64,000 bases of DNA from JBDWFY01 sp965275915 (GCA_965275915.1 CBDHYI010000003.1:62001-126000), one strand, 5' to 3'. Counted from the first letter of the stretch, positions 41,950 through 51,681 are shown. Notes: generated from the letters alone by a model not told the origin. Numbers and translations: made by a program.

Positions 41950-44289
41950 ATGTACCCTGCGCTTAGCAGCAGCGACTGGCTGATCGAAGAGACCGAATTC
42001 GACCTCTGCAAGGCAAACTTCAGGGAAACGATATATACGGTCGGCAACGGTTATCAGGGCACCCGTGGATCTTTGGAAGAAGGGCACAAGGGAGAACTCT
42101 CCGGCACCTATCTGGCCGGCGTTTATGACCATCACGATTCTTCCGTGATTGACTTGGTGAACGTGCCCACGTGGTTGCCCATGCGGGTTCGCGTTGAGGG
42201 CCAATTGCTGAGCGCGCAAACCTGCCAATTGGTGGAGCACAGGCGGATATTGGACCTGCAGACAGGACTGCTGCACCGCGACACCCTTTTTGAAGACAAT
42301 CGGGGCCGGCGCACACGTGTTGCCAGTGTACGGTTTGCAAGCTTCGCCGATCAGCACATCTGCGGTATCCGGTTGTTCGTAAGCCCCGAAAACCATTCCT
42401 CGAACATCACTGTCGAAAGCGCACTTGATGCAAAGCGGCACAATCTCGATCGACTGCCGGCCTGGAAGGAAACGCCGAAGTTCCATCCCGAGGTAAAGTG
42501 GGAGAAATGGGCAAAAAGCCGTCATATGGAAGTGACGCGCGCCATGGCCCGCCGTGAGCACATCTATCTGGAGACAACAACGCTCGACACCGGGATAATT
42601 ATAGGATTGGCCGGCGCCTTGGACGGGCCGTCTGAGTGTGTTGCAGGTGGTTTGCGCGATTATGAGCGGGTTGCGCAAACCCTTTCATTCAATGGCCGGG
42701 AGGGCCAGACCTACTGTTTCGACAAGCTAGTGGCAATCTACACGTCACGCGACCTCAACGATATAGAGATTGCGGCCAAATGCGAGGCCACGCTTGAAAT
42801 CGCGCAGGCTGATGGATTCATTGGCTGCACCAATGCCAGCACCGCTGTCTGGCGTCAGAAATGGGATGCATCGGATTGCGTCGTGGATGGAGACGCGGAG
42901 GCGACCCGAGCGCTTCGCTTCAACATCTATCATTTGTTGATCGCTGCCAATGAGAACGATCCGCGCGCCAATATCGGTGCCAAGTCGATGTCCGGAGAAG
43001 GTTACAAGGGGCATGTGTTCTGGGATACCGAGATTTTCCTTTTGCCTTTCTACATCTTCACTCAGCCGCAGGCGGCAAAGGCGCTTCTCGAATACCGATA
43101 TCATACCCTGCCGGGCGCCATCGAAAATGCCCGGTCAAACGGTTACCACGGTGCCCAATTCGCTTGGGAATCCGCGGATACCGGGGTTGAAACCACACCC
43201 AAATGGACAGCCGACGGCGCCAACCGGATTTGGACAGGCGAAGAGGAAATCCACGTAACGGCCTGTGTCGCCTTCGGTGTCCTGAGCTATGTCGCGGCGA
43301 CTGGAGACCGGCAGTTCCTTCATGATTGTGGCGCCGAAATTCTGTACCAGACCAGCCGGTACTGGAATAGCCGTCTGGAGTGGAACGAGGCTGAAGAGCG
43401 CTTTGAACTGACACGCGTGATCGGGCCCGACGAGTTTCATGAGCATGTCGACAACAACACATTCACGAACCGGATGGCAAAGTGGCACCTGGAGCAGTCG
43501 GCGCGGATCTACGAGGATTTGAATGCACAGGATGCTCCCGGTCATCAGGATCTTCTGTCTCGCCTGGGACTGTCCGACGGTGAGGTTGCCGAATGGCGGC
43601 GCGCGGCGGCGAAGATCTATGTCCCGTTTGACCCGTCGCGCAACCTGATCGAGCAGTTCGAAGGATATTTCGGACTTGAGGACATTCCGATTACCCAATG
43701 GGACGAAAACCAGATGCCGCTCTACCCGGAAGGGCACGATCATTTTTCGCTGAACGGTTCGATGCTGCTCAAACAACCCGACGTCATCATGCTCAATTAT
43801 CTGCTACCGGACGAGTTTTCAGATGAAGTCAAGGCGGCGAACTATGCGTTTTATGAACAGCGTACGATGCACAAGTCATCACTCAGCCCGGCCATCCATT
43901 CGATCATGGGTATTGAGGTGGGTGACATATCTTCAGCCCACCGCTATTTCGAGCGGTCGGCATTCGTCGATCTGATCGACAATCAGGGAAACACCCAGGA
44001 CGGCATGCACATCGCCTCCGCCGGAGGGACCTGGCAAACGCTGGTCTGCGGGTTTGGCGGTTTCAGGGTCAAACATGGAAAGATGACCTTCAAGCCATGG
44101 TTGCCCGAACAATGGGACAAGATCCGATTCACATTGAAGTGGCAAGGCAATGATGTGGCCGTCACGATTGCACACAAGGACTGCCGGTTCCGGTTCGCAG
44201 CGCCGGATGGAGAAAGTGAAGAAATCGAGGTTTTTAACCGTTCCGTGACGCTTCGTGCCGGCATGGAGACTGTGGTCGCCCGCGAATAG
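41950..44289 (+). CDS. GH65-family glycoside phosphorylase
   Basis: The 779-residue protein (or 791 from TTG 41914) follows the GH65 plan: an N-terminal beta-sandwich (YTVGNGYQGTRGSLEEGHKG) and an (alpha/alpha)6 barrel. The barrel holds GHVFWDTEIFLLPFYIFTQP (about 355-375), the acid Glu in GPDEFHEHVDNNTFTNRMAK (about residue 495) and KQPDVIMLNYLLPDEFSDEV; a C-terminal jelly roll follows. Enzymes of this type invert alpha-glucosides with phosphate to beta-glucose 1-phosphate. A beta-phosphoglucomutase-like gene in the same locus fits that product exactly. Kojibiose, trehalose, nigerose, maltose or a glucosyl-polyol are possible substrates. Confidence 0.88.
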   Translation: MYPALSSSDWLIEETEFDLCKANFRETIYTVGNGYQGTRGSLEEGHKGELSGTYLAGVYDHHDSSVIDLVNVPTWLPMRVRVEGQLLSAQTCQLVEHRRILDLQTGLLHRDTLFEDNRGRRTRVASVRFASFADQHICGIRLFVSPENHSSNITVESALDAKRHNLDRLPAWKETPKFHPEVKWEKWAKSRHMEVTRAMARREHIYLETTTLDTGIIIGLAGALDGPSECVAGGLRDYERVAQTLSFNGREGQTYCFDKLVAIYTSRDLNDIEIAAKCEATLEIAQADGFIGCTNASTAVWRQKWDASDCVVDGDAEATRALRFNIYHLLIAANENDPRANIGAKSMSGEGYKGHVFWDTEIFLLPFYIFTQPQAAKALLEYRYHTLPGAIENARSNGYHGAQFAWESADTGVETTPKWTADGANRIWTGEEEIHVTACVAFGVLSYVAATGDRQFLHDCGAEILYQTSRYWNSRLEWNEAEERFELTRVIGPDEFHEHVDNNTFTNRMAKWHLEQSARIYEDLNAQDAPGHQDLLSRLGLSDGEVAEWRRAAAKIYVPFDPSRNLIEQFEGYFGLEDIPITQWDENQMPLYPEGHDHFSLNGSMLLKQPDVIMLNYLLPDEFSDEVKAANYAFYEQRTMHKSSLSPAIHSIMGIEVGDISSAHRYFERSAFVDLIDNQGNTQDGMHIASAGGTWQTLVCGFGGFRVKHGKMTFKPWLPEQWDKIRFTLKWQGNDVAVTIAHKDCRFRFAAPDGESEEIEVFNRSVTLRAGMETVVARE

Positions 44290-44341
44290 GCATGGAGCTT
44301 TGGCAGGTCCCTTAAACTATCGTTGAAGATTGTCTTGGCTG

Positions 44342-45481
44342 CTATTCGAGGCGACTATGCAATTGCTTGGCGGCGGCATGATCCAAAATCAGTTCATTGA
44401 CCAAACCCCGGCTAATCAGCTCGAACGCCGTGTCGCCGCGCTCGGATTGGATCGCAACGACGACCACGCCGCTCAATGAGGCGTTTTCAAATGCACGGCT
44501 GGCGATCGCCTGCACGTGCTCAGTCTTGATCCCGGTCCAGATGTCATTGAGGTCCTCGATGAGTTTCTCGCTTGCTGCCGAAAGGTCCATGCGCGGTATC
44601 AGAATTCCACCGAGATCTCCGACGATCAGTTTTCTGAGTTCGTCAGCCTTGAGCCCACCGGCAACCAACAGTTCCTCAAATCCGCCCATCACCGGCATGT
44701 TTGACGAGCCGATACTGGTAATCAGCATGTCCATCCTGTCGATCAAAGCGTCAGTGCCGGAAAAGACACGGCTGTGCCTCGGCGTGTCTGATATAAAGCG
44801 CCAGATCGAGGCACGCATGTCTTTGCCGTAGTGCCGCGGAATGTATGCGGGAAACCCGGTCAACTGGACTGCATTACTCTGTTTTCCGTTGAATGCGGCG
44901 TCCAGTGCATCGGCCAACCGGCTGGAGGAATAATCGTGTTGTGCCAATGCAACCGGCTCTGCGCAGACGGCGGCAAATTCAACTAAGCTGGTTCTTTTCA
45001 GCGGCTGCCTGGACGCTTCGATCCCATCTACCAGAGACCTTATGGTTCGGCCCCATGCCACACCAACAACATTCGAATTTTCGATCAATTCAATCATACG
45101 ACCCGCCGCTATCCGTCCGAATCGGGCGCGCCGTTGGGCCAGTCGTACTTCGGTATTGCCGGGGCCGCTCTCAAAGACACGTACACGCGGGCAGTGCAGT
45201 CCCGAGCGTTGGCAGAAGTCCTTAAGATCGGCGGTCAGTCCGGTCGGGGCCAGCAAGGCCTCCATCTGGCGGATCCAGTCCTTCGAGAAAAGCTCAGTGG
45301 CAAAGCGCTGTTCGATCACCAGGTAGTTATTTTTCTCGGCGTGTGTGAGCAGTCGACTGACATGCGGTTGCGAGAGTCCTCCCAGCGCATGTCCGATCTC
45401 AGTCTGCGACATGTTGTGGGTCGCACGCATATAGGCTGCACATTGCGCGCGCTCATCCAGGGGAAGTTTTTTGACATCCAT
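44342..45481 (-). CDS. SorC/DeoR-type sugar-responsive transcription regulator
   Basis: The roughly 379-residue protein starts at ATG 45481 (MDVKKLPLDERAQCAAYMRA). It has an N-terminal helix-turn-helix (MSQTEIGHALGGLSQPHVSR, about 25-45) and a long SorC-like sugar-phosphate-binding domain with VVGVAWGRTIRSLVDGIEAS and SIGSSNMPVMGGFEELLVAG. Such regulators respond to phosphosugars. It converges with the GH65 gene and diverges from the HAD gene, so it is the obvious local regulator. It is longer than a typical SorC (about 315), which may reflect an insertion. Confidence 0.78.
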   Translation of the reverse strand: MDVKKLPLDERAQCAAYMRATHNMSQTEIGHALGGLSQPHVSRLLTHAEKNNYLVIEQRFATELFSKDWIRQMEALLAPTGLTADLKDFCQRSGLHCPRVRVFESGPGNTEVRLAQRRARFGRIAAGRMIELIENSNVVGVAWGRTIRSLVDGIEASRQPLKRTSLVEFAAVCAEPVALAQHDYSSSRLADALDAAFNGKQSNAVQLTGFPAYIPRHYGKDMRASIWRFISDTPRHSRVFSGTDALIDRMDMLITSIGSSNMPVMGGFEELLVAGGLKADELRKLIVGDLGGILIPRMDLSAASEKLIEDLNDIWTGIKTEHVQAIASRAFENASLSGVVVVAIQSERGDTAFELISRGLVNELILDHAAAKQLHSRLE

Positions 45482-45529
45482 GACCACCGCCAGCAATTCC
45501 TCTTGGAACCCACTACTGCATATTTATGC

Positions 45530-45543
45530 TAGATATACATTCA
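45530..45543. promoter_or_regulatory. Operator-like sequence between regulator and HAD gene
   Basis: TAGATATACATTCA resembles the perfect palindrome TGAATATATATTCA before the transporter operon. A near-palindrome GCATATTTATGC sits beside it (45518-45529). Either could bind the SorC-type regulator and control both divergent genes. Confidence 0.42.
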
Positions 45544-45615
45544 CATGCATGCTTGTTGCCCAAAAATCAAGGCATGATACCAGTTTGATGAAGTGAACAT
45601 TGTTTGGAGCTCAGA

Positions 45616-46281
45616 ATGCAAATCAGAGGATTGATATTCGACCTCGATGGGGTGCTGGTGGACACGGTACCGGCACACTTTAGAGCCTGGCAGCGCATGT
45701 TCGACGAATATGGCTACGAATTCGGAAAGCGCGACTACCGCCGCCTTGTCGATGGTCGGCCGCGTTTCGATGGAGCACGCGCCGTTATGACAGCGCACTC
45801 CGATTCGGAAGTCAGGAAGGCGGCGGACAGGAAAAACGCGTATTATGTCGAGATGATCGAGCGGGGCGAATTTCGAGTCTTTGAACCAGCGGTCACACTC
45901 GTTCAGCAAAGCCTGGAACTGGGCCTAAAGCTGGCGGCGGCCTCAAGCAGTGTGAATGTGCGGGCCGTTCTCGAAAAGGCAAATCTGATCGACGCCTTTT
46001 CAGTTGTGGTGGGCGGTGACGAAGTCGAGAGGGGCAAACCCAACCCCGATATCTTCCTGGCTGCTTCACACGGCCTTGGACTTGCGGTCGAAGAATGCTT
46101 TGTCATTGAAGATTCGTCGTCCGGGGTGCAGGCGGCGAAAACCGGCGGCTTTAAGTGCGTAGGCTTGTTGCACGAGGACCATTCGGAAGAACTTCCAGGT
46201 GCCGATATTGTCGTTTCATCCCTAGCGGAGTTGAACTTGGAAAAACTGCTGGCAGTGTCAGCAGGTCATTCGACAGCCTGA
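45616..46281 (+). CDS. Beta-phosphoglucomutase-like HAD hydrolase
   Basis: The 221-residue protein has HAD motif I in LIFDLDGVLVDTVPAHFRAW (about 5-24; nucleophile Asp and the second Asp of D-x-D present). Motif II is AAASSSVNVRAVLEKA, motif III is ERGKPNPDIFLAA and motif IV is CFVIEDSSSGVQAAK. The cap position and the PAHFRAW segment match beta-phosphoglucomutase, which converts beta-glucose 1-phosphate to glucose 6-phosphate. ATG 45616 is 7 bp after GGAGC. It would complete catabolism of the GH65 product. Confidence 0.85.
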   Translation: MQIRGLIFDLDGVLVDTVPAHFRAWQRMFDEYGYEFGKRDYRRLVDGRPRFDGARAVMTAHSDSEVRKAADRKNAYYVEMIERGEFRVFEPAVTLVQQSLELGLKLAAASSSVNVRAVLEKANLIDAFSVVVGGDEVERGKPNPDIFLAASHGLGLAVEECFVIEDSSSGVQAAKTGGFKCVGLLHEDHSEELPGADIVVSSLAELNLEKLLAVSAGHSTA

Positions 46282-46630
46282 CTCGTCTGCCGACCAATTT
46301 CCTTCCGTTGACCGCTCTCAGTCTGCACCCATCCAAGTGTTTCAGTTGCCACTCCGGGTCTGTCGGATTGACCGCATCCGTGGTTCCGCGGATCTGTTGC
46401 AGGACAAATTTACGATGTCCGCTTTCCGACTATCGCGCCCGATACGACTGCAATCGAATGGTAGCATCAGGCGTGATTGGCACAGACTCGAGGTTGCAAA
46501 AAAGGACCCTGCTGCGATGCGGGATTCGACCGAAAATCGCTGCGGCTCTCAATGGACTCCAGTCGGTCACGATGACCGTTGCCAGTTGAAGAGCGCGCGC
46601 CTTCATCAGATACTTCTTTGTGCCCTCCAC
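46282..46630. other. Non-coding or degenerate region
   Basis: These 349 bp contain an open frame that runs into the next gene, but the composition is irregular and no Shine-Dalgarno or motif is seen. It may be degenerate mobile-element DNA, which I cannot assign. Confidence 0.4.
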
Positions 46631-47326
46631 ATGGGACATTGGAAGAAAATCATGCTGCTAAGTGTCATCGGACACCTAATCGCCTTCCTTGCCGCCGGCA
46701 TAGCTGTCGTCGGTGATACGTGGGATTCTAACCGTCGAGGTATCCGACGCGTGTTACCGGCCGGTTGGATTGCGGTTTGTGTTGCTGTCGCTGGGTTCGG
46801 TGTGTCGCTGATAGACACCTGGCAGAACTACCAGGATAAGCTGACCCGCCAAAGCCTTGCTATGGAAGAGGTCGAAGGGGCCTGGCGCGACCTGGCAGCT
46901 CCTTTTCGTCTTCTCCTTTGGGAAATCGACGGAAGCCAGAGCAATCCCGATGTTGCTATGATCGAAAGGCTAATAGCTGACAACGGCATTGAAAGTCTCG
47001 ACGCGATTGATCTCCGAGGCGAGGCACCACATTACCACGGGGAGTGGATGAGCAATATCTGTGGGCCAGCCTATCGCGGTCGCGAAGAAATCCGACGCCT
47101 GCAAGCAGTCTACGTTGGTATCCTCGAAACCGAGCTAATCGCTGCCATGCAGGCAGTCGCGGCCTCGCATGTACCAGAGTTCATGTCGGTTCATGCACCT
47201 TGCGGAGAGGTCGATTTCGGCGAGGACTACCCAATACGACTTGAGTCAATCGTTAACCATCGCGAAATGCGCGGATTTCTTCGCGCACTGCTTACTCTTC
47301 GACAGGGCATCGACAGGTTTTCCTGA
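46631..47326 (+). CDS. Uncharacterised membrane protein
   Basis: The roughly 231-residue protein is taken from ATG 46631 (MGHWKKIMLLSVIGHLIAFL). It has two membrane segments, at about 8-28 and 45-65 (GWIAVCVAVAGFGVSLIDTW), followed by a soluble C-terminal region with a helical stretch (LTRQSLAMEEVEGAWRDLAA). A longer frame from 46337 lacks a credible N-terminus. No family is recognised. It stands alone between the sugar locus and a recombinase, in an accessory setting. Confidence 0.5.
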   Translation: MGHWKKIMLLSVIGHLIAFLAAGIAVVGDTWDSNRRGIRRVLPAGWIAVCVAVAGFGVSLIDTWQNYQDKLTRQSLAMEEVEGAWRDLAAPFRLLLWEIDGSQSNPDVAMIERLIADNGIESLDAIDLRGEAPHYHGEWMSNICGPAYRGREEIRRLQAVYVGILETELIAAMQAVAASHVPEFMSVHAPCGEVDFGEDYPIRLESIVNHREMRGFLRALLTLRQGIDRFS

Positions 47327-47470
47327 TTTGCAGGAAAACAACCGGAGCATTTCAAGTACTAACCATTGTGACCTCTTTGAACGTCCGTATTCGCCAAGCT
47401 GCGGCACAGCGCCGACAGTTACCTTGAACGGCAGCAAAGGGCCGCCAATTTTATTGGCGACCCGTGCTTT

Positions 47471-48103
47471 TCAGATCTCGACACTTTCTGAGATTTCAAG
47501 AGCGTCCTCTAGCTCTACTCCAAGATACCGAACGGTGCTGTCCATCTTGGTGTGACCAAGCAGTAGCTGAATGGCTCTTAAATTCCCTGTCTTCTTGTAG
47601 ATCTGCGCAGCCTTGGTTCTGCGAAGAGAATGCGTTCCATAGGCACTGGGCTCCAGTCCGATTACTGCAACCCAATCCTTCACAAGCCTTGCATACTGGC
47701 GCGTTGAAATATGCAATGGATCATGAAAGCGGTCCGGCCACAGATATTCAGACCCCAGCATCGCAGGATGTTCAATCCAGGCCTGAAGCGACTGGCGGGT
47801 ACCCTCTGTAATCTCAAATTGAACTGGCTGCCTCGTTTTGCTTTGCAGGACCGATGCTCGTTCCTTTATCCGACCAGCTACAAAGACATCTGAGCCTTTC
47901 AGGCAGACCAGGTCACAGCCTCGCAATTTGCTATCTACCGCAAGATTGAACAACGCCAAGTCTCGCGTATTTTTCGCCAGCTCAAGCCTTACCCTAATTG
48001 CCCAGACATGTTTCGGTAACAAGGGACGCTTCTGGCCGATAATCCTACCCTTGTTCCAAGTTCTCCGTGGTTGGATTACCATTGGAAGGTTCAGAGTGTT
48101 CAT
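47471..48103 (-). CDS. Short tyrosine recombinase
   Basis: The roughly 210-residue protein begins MNTLNLPMVIQPRRTWNKGR at ATG 48103, with a full AAGGAGG 6-7 bp upstream. The catalytic set is present: Arg in VDSKLRGCDLVCLKG, H-x-x-R in GTHSLRRTKAAQI, His in LLLGHTKMDST and Tyr in VRYLGVELEDAL. The N-terminal core-binding domain of full-length integrases is missing, as in a small family found on many alphaproteobacterial replicons. It may act on nearby repeats. No att site is evident. Confidence 0.82.
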   Translation of the reverse strand: MNTLNLPMVIQPRRTWNKGRIIGQKRPLLPKHVWAIRVRLELAKNTRDLALFNLAVDSKLRGCDLVCLKGSDVFVAGRIKERASVLQSKTRQPVQFEITEGTRQSLQAWIEHPAMLGSEYLWPDRFHDPLHISTRQYARLVKDWVAVIGLEPSAYGTHSLRRTKAAQIYKKTGNLRAIQLLLGHTKMDSTVRYLGVELEDALEISESVEI

Positions 48104-48392
48104 AGCCATCCTCCTTGCCATCCCTCCACTCCACAGTATCAGCGACATTGCTCACGTTCGGCAGACTAACATCTGGTTAATCGGTGGGCGTCGAACGGGA
48201 CCACTAAGGTCATTCGGGTTTGCCATGTCTTGCGATGCAACAAACTTCTGGATGGAGCCCTTCTTCTAGATTTTCTGCTTTGCAGCCAACGTCCGTTTTA
48301 GCCGCTGACCAACCTCAGTTCCCCCTCAATCCAATTGAGAAAGTCGCGCTTGCAATGGCCCATTTTCCGATACGCTTCATAGTCACAAACCC
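48104..48392. other. Non-coding region after the short recombinase
   Basis: No gene was found here. It precedes a remnant of a binding-protein gene. The promoter of the minus-strand recombinase is expected in its first part. Confidence 0.4.
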
Positions 48393-48506
48393 GGCTTGCC
48401 GGAGGACTTTGCCGATGTCGATCCGGACGCGGCCATGCGGGTCAGGCTGGAGGACTTCCAGGGCGTTGCCTATCCCGGCGGCTATCACTTCGGCGGCGCA
48501 TCCTGA
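48393..48506 (+). pseudogene. C-terminal remnant of a FecB-like binding protein
   Basis: GLPEDFADVDPDAAMRVRLE followed by DFQGVAYPGGYHFGGAS and a stop parallels the C-terminus of the intact protein 48712-49764 (RFEDVDPDAVMKTWLEDFQG, VSYPGRYW). It is thus a relic of a related gene immediately upstream, possibly left by gene replacement. Confidence 0.7.
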
Positions 48507-48587
48507 TCAGCACTGACCGTATACCACGCAAAGATACCTAAATGACCATGTTAGCACAGATGTCTGTCTAGAAATTTCGTTTTGTAA

Positions 48588-48602
48588 TGTTATAACGTAA
48601 CA
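48588..48602. promoter_or_regulatory. Zur-like box upstream of FecBCD-type operon
   Basis: TGTTATAACGTAACA has 5-bp palindromic arms and matches the Zur consensus TGTTATANTATAACA at 12 of the 14 fixed positions, within the context GTAATGTTATAACGTAACA. It lies 110 bp before the operon. Zinc-dependent repression is inferred; other Fur-family boxes are less similar. Confidence 0.6.
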
Positions 48603-48711
48603 ATATCAATGGCGCCGATCAGCCGGGCACTGCAACACGGATAAAACGGTCAGCTGTTGCCGGAACCTGCTGAGCTGCTCGCAACTACAGTTCACTCATA
48701 TAGGAAACAAA

Positions 48712-49764
48712 ATGAAGAACATTCCCAAGCTGCTTGCCGCAGCACTCCTGTCGCTCTGGGCCTGCCTTGCCCAGGCCGCGCCGATTGAAATCACCGACGA
48801 CAGCGGCCGCACGCTGACCTTTGACGCGCCGCTTCAAAGGGCCGTCGTCTTCAACCGCTACAATGCCGAATTCTTGCGCTCCGTTGCCGGCATGGACGTG
48901 ATCGTCGGCGTCGACAGCTGGGTTACCCGCGACCCGACCTACTGGCCGAACCTGAAAGATGACATGCTGGCCGGCGCAAATCAGCGCGAACCCAATTACG
49001 AAGCCATCATTGCCATGGAGCCGGATATCGTGATCTTCCCGCGCAACGGCGCCTGGCAGGAAGCGATCGAAACGCTCGAGCCGTTCGATATTCCCGTTGT
49101 CGTTCTGACCGGCTGGGACGTGCTCAAGCATGTCTCCAACATCGAAGCCTTCGGCAAGATGTTCGGCCAGCCGAAGCGTGCGGCAAAACTTAACGCCTTT
49201 TACAGCAAAAACATGGCACTGCTGAAAGAGCGGCTGGACGGCGTTGAACCGAAAAACGTCTATCTGGAAGAAAAGACCCCGTTCCGCTCTGTTCTTCAAG
49301 GATCTGGGTGGCACGACATGATTGAGGCAGCCGGCGGCCGCAACATTTTCGAAGCGATCGACATCAGCACGCAGCCCAAGGACCGCGGCAGCGTTCATAA
49401 CCACGAAGTCGACCCGGAAGCCATTCTGATGGCGAAGCCGGAACTGGTGGTAAAGCTGCAGCCCGGCTCATACCCGCTGCATCCCGCTGAATTCTCCGAC
49501 AGTTTCTTTACCGAATTCACCTCCCGGGCAGGTGTCGATGAAATCCCGGCGCTGAAGAACGGCAATGTCTATCATATGAACTATTACCTTGCCGGTGGCT
49601 GCTCCAAGATGATCGGGGCTTTGTCCATTGCCAAATGGCTCTATCCGGAGCGCTTTGAAGACGTTGATCCGGATGCGGTCATGAAAACCTGGTTGGAGGA
49701 TTTCCAGGGCGTTTCCTACCCGGGCCGGTACTGGACCCGCATCACCGAGACTGAAATCCAGTGA
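48712..49764 (+). CDS. FecB-like periplasmic metal-chelate-binding protein
   Basis: The 350-residue protein has a signal peptide (about 1-22, ending LAQAA) and a type III periplasmic-binding fold: PIEITDDSGRTLTFDAPLQR at the N-terminus, NYEAIIAMEPDIVIFPRNGA, then DMIEAAGGRNIFEA and KNGNVYHMNYYLAGGCSKMI. These patterns fit the FecB/BtuF/HmuT group. The ligand could be a siderophore, a haem-like compound or another metal chelate. The Zur-like box and the partner CbiX/ferredoxin protein suggest a zinc- or cobalt-related metallophore. Confidence 0.85.
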   Translation: MKNIPKLLAAALLSLWACLAQAAPIEITDDSGRTLTFDAPLQRAVVFNRYNAEFLRSVAGMDVIVGVDSWVTRDPTYWPNLKDDMLAGANQREPNYEAIIAMEPDIVIFPRNGAWQEAIETLEPFDIPVVVLTGWDVLKHVSNIEAFGKMFGQPKRAAKLNAFYSKNMALLKERLDGVEPKNVYLEEKTPFRSVLQGSGWHDMIEAAGGRNIFEAIDISTQPKDRGSVHNHEVDPEAILMAKPELVVKLQPGSYPLHPAEFSDSFFTEFTSRAGVDEIPALKNGNVYHMNYYLAGGCSKMIGALSIAKWLYPERFEDVDPDAVMKTWLEDFQGVSYPGRYWTRITETEIQ

Positions 49765-49801
49765 TGCGGCCAGGAACACGCTTTACTCGAGGAACCCGCT
49801 C

Positions 49802-50914
49802 TTGAGCGGGTTCATTTCGGCACGGGAGGCCCGCCGCGCTGGCGATCCTTCCGGCGAGATCCGGTTGGCTTATGCCCGCCGGAGCGTGCGTGCTGCCGCG
49901 CTCAACATCATTGGTGCCGCTCTCCTGATCGCCGCCGCACTGTTCGCCCTGTCGCTTGGCGCCAACGACTTGAGCTTTCCTCAGGCCGTCCAGATCGTGT
50001 TCAGCTTCATAATGCCCGACGGGCTGATCGCGGAAGTGTCGACGCTTCAGGAAAAAGTGGTGTTGCAACTGCGTTTGCCGCGCATCGTCATGGCCACCAC
50101 CGCTGGGGCCGGTCTCTCGGTCGCAGGTGTCATGATGCAGGGCATCACCCGCAATCCGCTGGTCAGCCCTTTCACCGTCGGTCTGTCCCCGGCCGCCGCT
50201 TTCGGCGCCGCGCTGGCTATTCTCGCCGGCGCGCTGACCATGCCCGACTACGGCAACTACCTGATCATCGGCGGCGCGTTCGTTTCCGCGCTTCTGTGTG
50301 CAGCCATCGTGCTCGGCATTGCTGGCCTGAGCGGCGTTTCGGCGACCACCATCATTCTGGCCGGCATTGGCCTCACCTATCTTTTCAGCGCCTTCACCGC
50401 GACGCTGCAATTCGTGGCCACTCAGGAACAGCTTGCCGCCATCGTGCACTGGACTTTCGGGTCGTTGAACGCAGCAGGATGGGACGAAGTCGGTATTTCC
50501 GCTCTCATTCTGGCGGTCGCCGCGCCGGTCTTCTGGAGATTGTCCTGGACGCTCAACGCGCTTTCCGCTGGCGACGAAACAGCGGCCTCCCTCGGCTACA
50601 ATCTGAAAACCACCCGCTTCTTGACCGCGCTCTTTTCCGTGCTTTTGACCGCTGGCATCATCGCCTTTACCGGCGTAATCGGCTTTGTCGGCCTTGTCGC
50701 ACCTCACATTGCCCGAATGATGATTGGCAATGATCATCGCTGGCTGATCCCCTTTTCCATGACGGTCGGCGCGCTGCTTTTACTGGTTGCCGACACGATC
50801 GGCCGGTCGCTGTTTTCCCCGGCGATCATTCCGGTCGGCATCGTGGTCGCCTATGTCGGCGTTCCGCTCTTCGTTCATCTCATCCTGAGGCAACGCCGGA
50901 GGGCCCTGCAGTGA
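49802..50914 (+). CDS. FecCD-type ABC permease
   Basis: The 370-residue protein starts at TTG 49802 (GAGGAA upstream). It has about nine or ten membrane helices and the family blocks LPRIVMATTAGAGLSVAGVM, MQGITRNPLVSPFTVGLSPA and GVIGFVGLVAPHIARMMIGN. It lies 37 bp after the binding protein and overlaps the ATPase start (GTGA). It forms the channel of the putative metal-chelate importer. Confidence 0.88.
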   Translation: MSGFISAREARRAGDPSGEIRLAYARRSVRAAALNIIGAALLIAAALFALSLGANDLSFPQAVQIVFSFIMPDGLIAEVSTLQEKVVLQLRLPRIVMATTAGAGLSVAGVMMQGITRNPLVSPFTVGLSPAAAFGAALAILAGALTMPDYGNYLIIGGAFVSALLCAAIVLGIAGLSGVSATTIILAGIGLTYLFSAFTATLQFVATQEQLAAIVHWTFGSLNAAGWDEVGISALILAVAAPVFWRLSWTLNALSAGDETAASLGYNLKTTRFLTALFSVLLTAGIIAFTGVIGFVGLVAPHIARMMIGNDHRWLIPFSMTVGALLLLVADTIGRSLFSPAIIPVGIVVAYVGVPLFVHLILRQRRRALQ

Positions 50915-51681
50915 TCTCGATCAGCCACCTTACGCTAAGTTACGGTCCGCGGACCATTTTGCAGGATATCTCGCTGAGCGTTCCGACCGGCGAGTGCCTC
51001 GGCCTTCTCGGTGCAAACGGCGCCGGAAAAAGTTCGCTGTTGAAGTGCCTTGCCCGCTTGGTCACGCCCAATGCCGGGCAAATCACGATCAATGACAAGC
51101 AGCAGTCGGACTATCCGCGCCGCGCCTATGCAAGGATGGTTGCCTATGTCCCGCAGCATATGCCTGACGATGTCGCGCTCTTGGTCGTCGACCTGGTTCA
51201 GCTCGGCCGCACACCGCATCTTAACGGCAGCCTGTCGGCCAAGGATCGAGACCTTGTGATTGCGGCACTCGAACAGGTCGATATGGTCCAGCATGCGTTT
51301 TCGGAAGTCTCCAGACTGTCCGGTGGTGAACGACAGAGGGTGGCGATCGCACGCGCACTTGTCCAGGAACCGAAGGTCCTTCTGTTGGACGAACCGACCA
51401 GCGCGCTCGATCTCAAGCATCAGATGGAAACGATGCGGCTCGTCAGGGCTCTGGCGTCGGACACCGGCATGACGGTGATGATCGCCGTCCACGACCTTTC
51501 CCTTGCCGCCCGTTACTGCTCGCAGCTTGCCCTCCTGACGGACGGGCGTATCGCCGCCAAAGGGCCCTGGCAAGAGGTGCTGTCACCTGAGCGGATCGAG
51601 CGGTCCTATGGCGTTTCCGCCCTGGTCGGCGAAGTCCAGAACCATCCTTACGTCCTGCCACTCGATGCCGGAGCCCTATGA
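50911..51681 (+). CDS. FepC-type ABC ATPase
   Basis: The 256-residue protein starts at GTG 50911 and shows Walker A LLGANGAGKSSLLKCL (about 32-47), signature LSGGERQRVAIARAL (about 134-148), Walker B VLLLDEPTSALDL (about 153-165) and H-loop AVHDLSLA. It overlaps the next gene (ATGA). It energises the FecBCD-like importer. Confidence 0.92.
   Translation: MISISHLTLSYGPRTILQDISLSVPTGECLGLLGANGAGKSSLLKCLARLVTPNAGQITINDKQQSDYPRRAYARMVAYVPQHMPDDVALLVVDLVQLGRTPHLNGSLSAKDRDLVIAALEQVDMVQHAFSEVSRLSGGERQRVAIARALVQEPKVLLLDEPTSALDLKHQMETMRLVRALASDTGMTVMIAVHDLSLAARYCSQLALLTDGRIAAKGPWQEVLSPERIERSYGVSALVGEVQNHPYVLPLDAGAL

Noticed and set aside
46337..46630. N-terminal extension of the membrane protein.
   Set aside because: The composition is irregular and lacks a Shine-Dalgarno; ATG 46631 starts a normal membrane-protein N-terminus.
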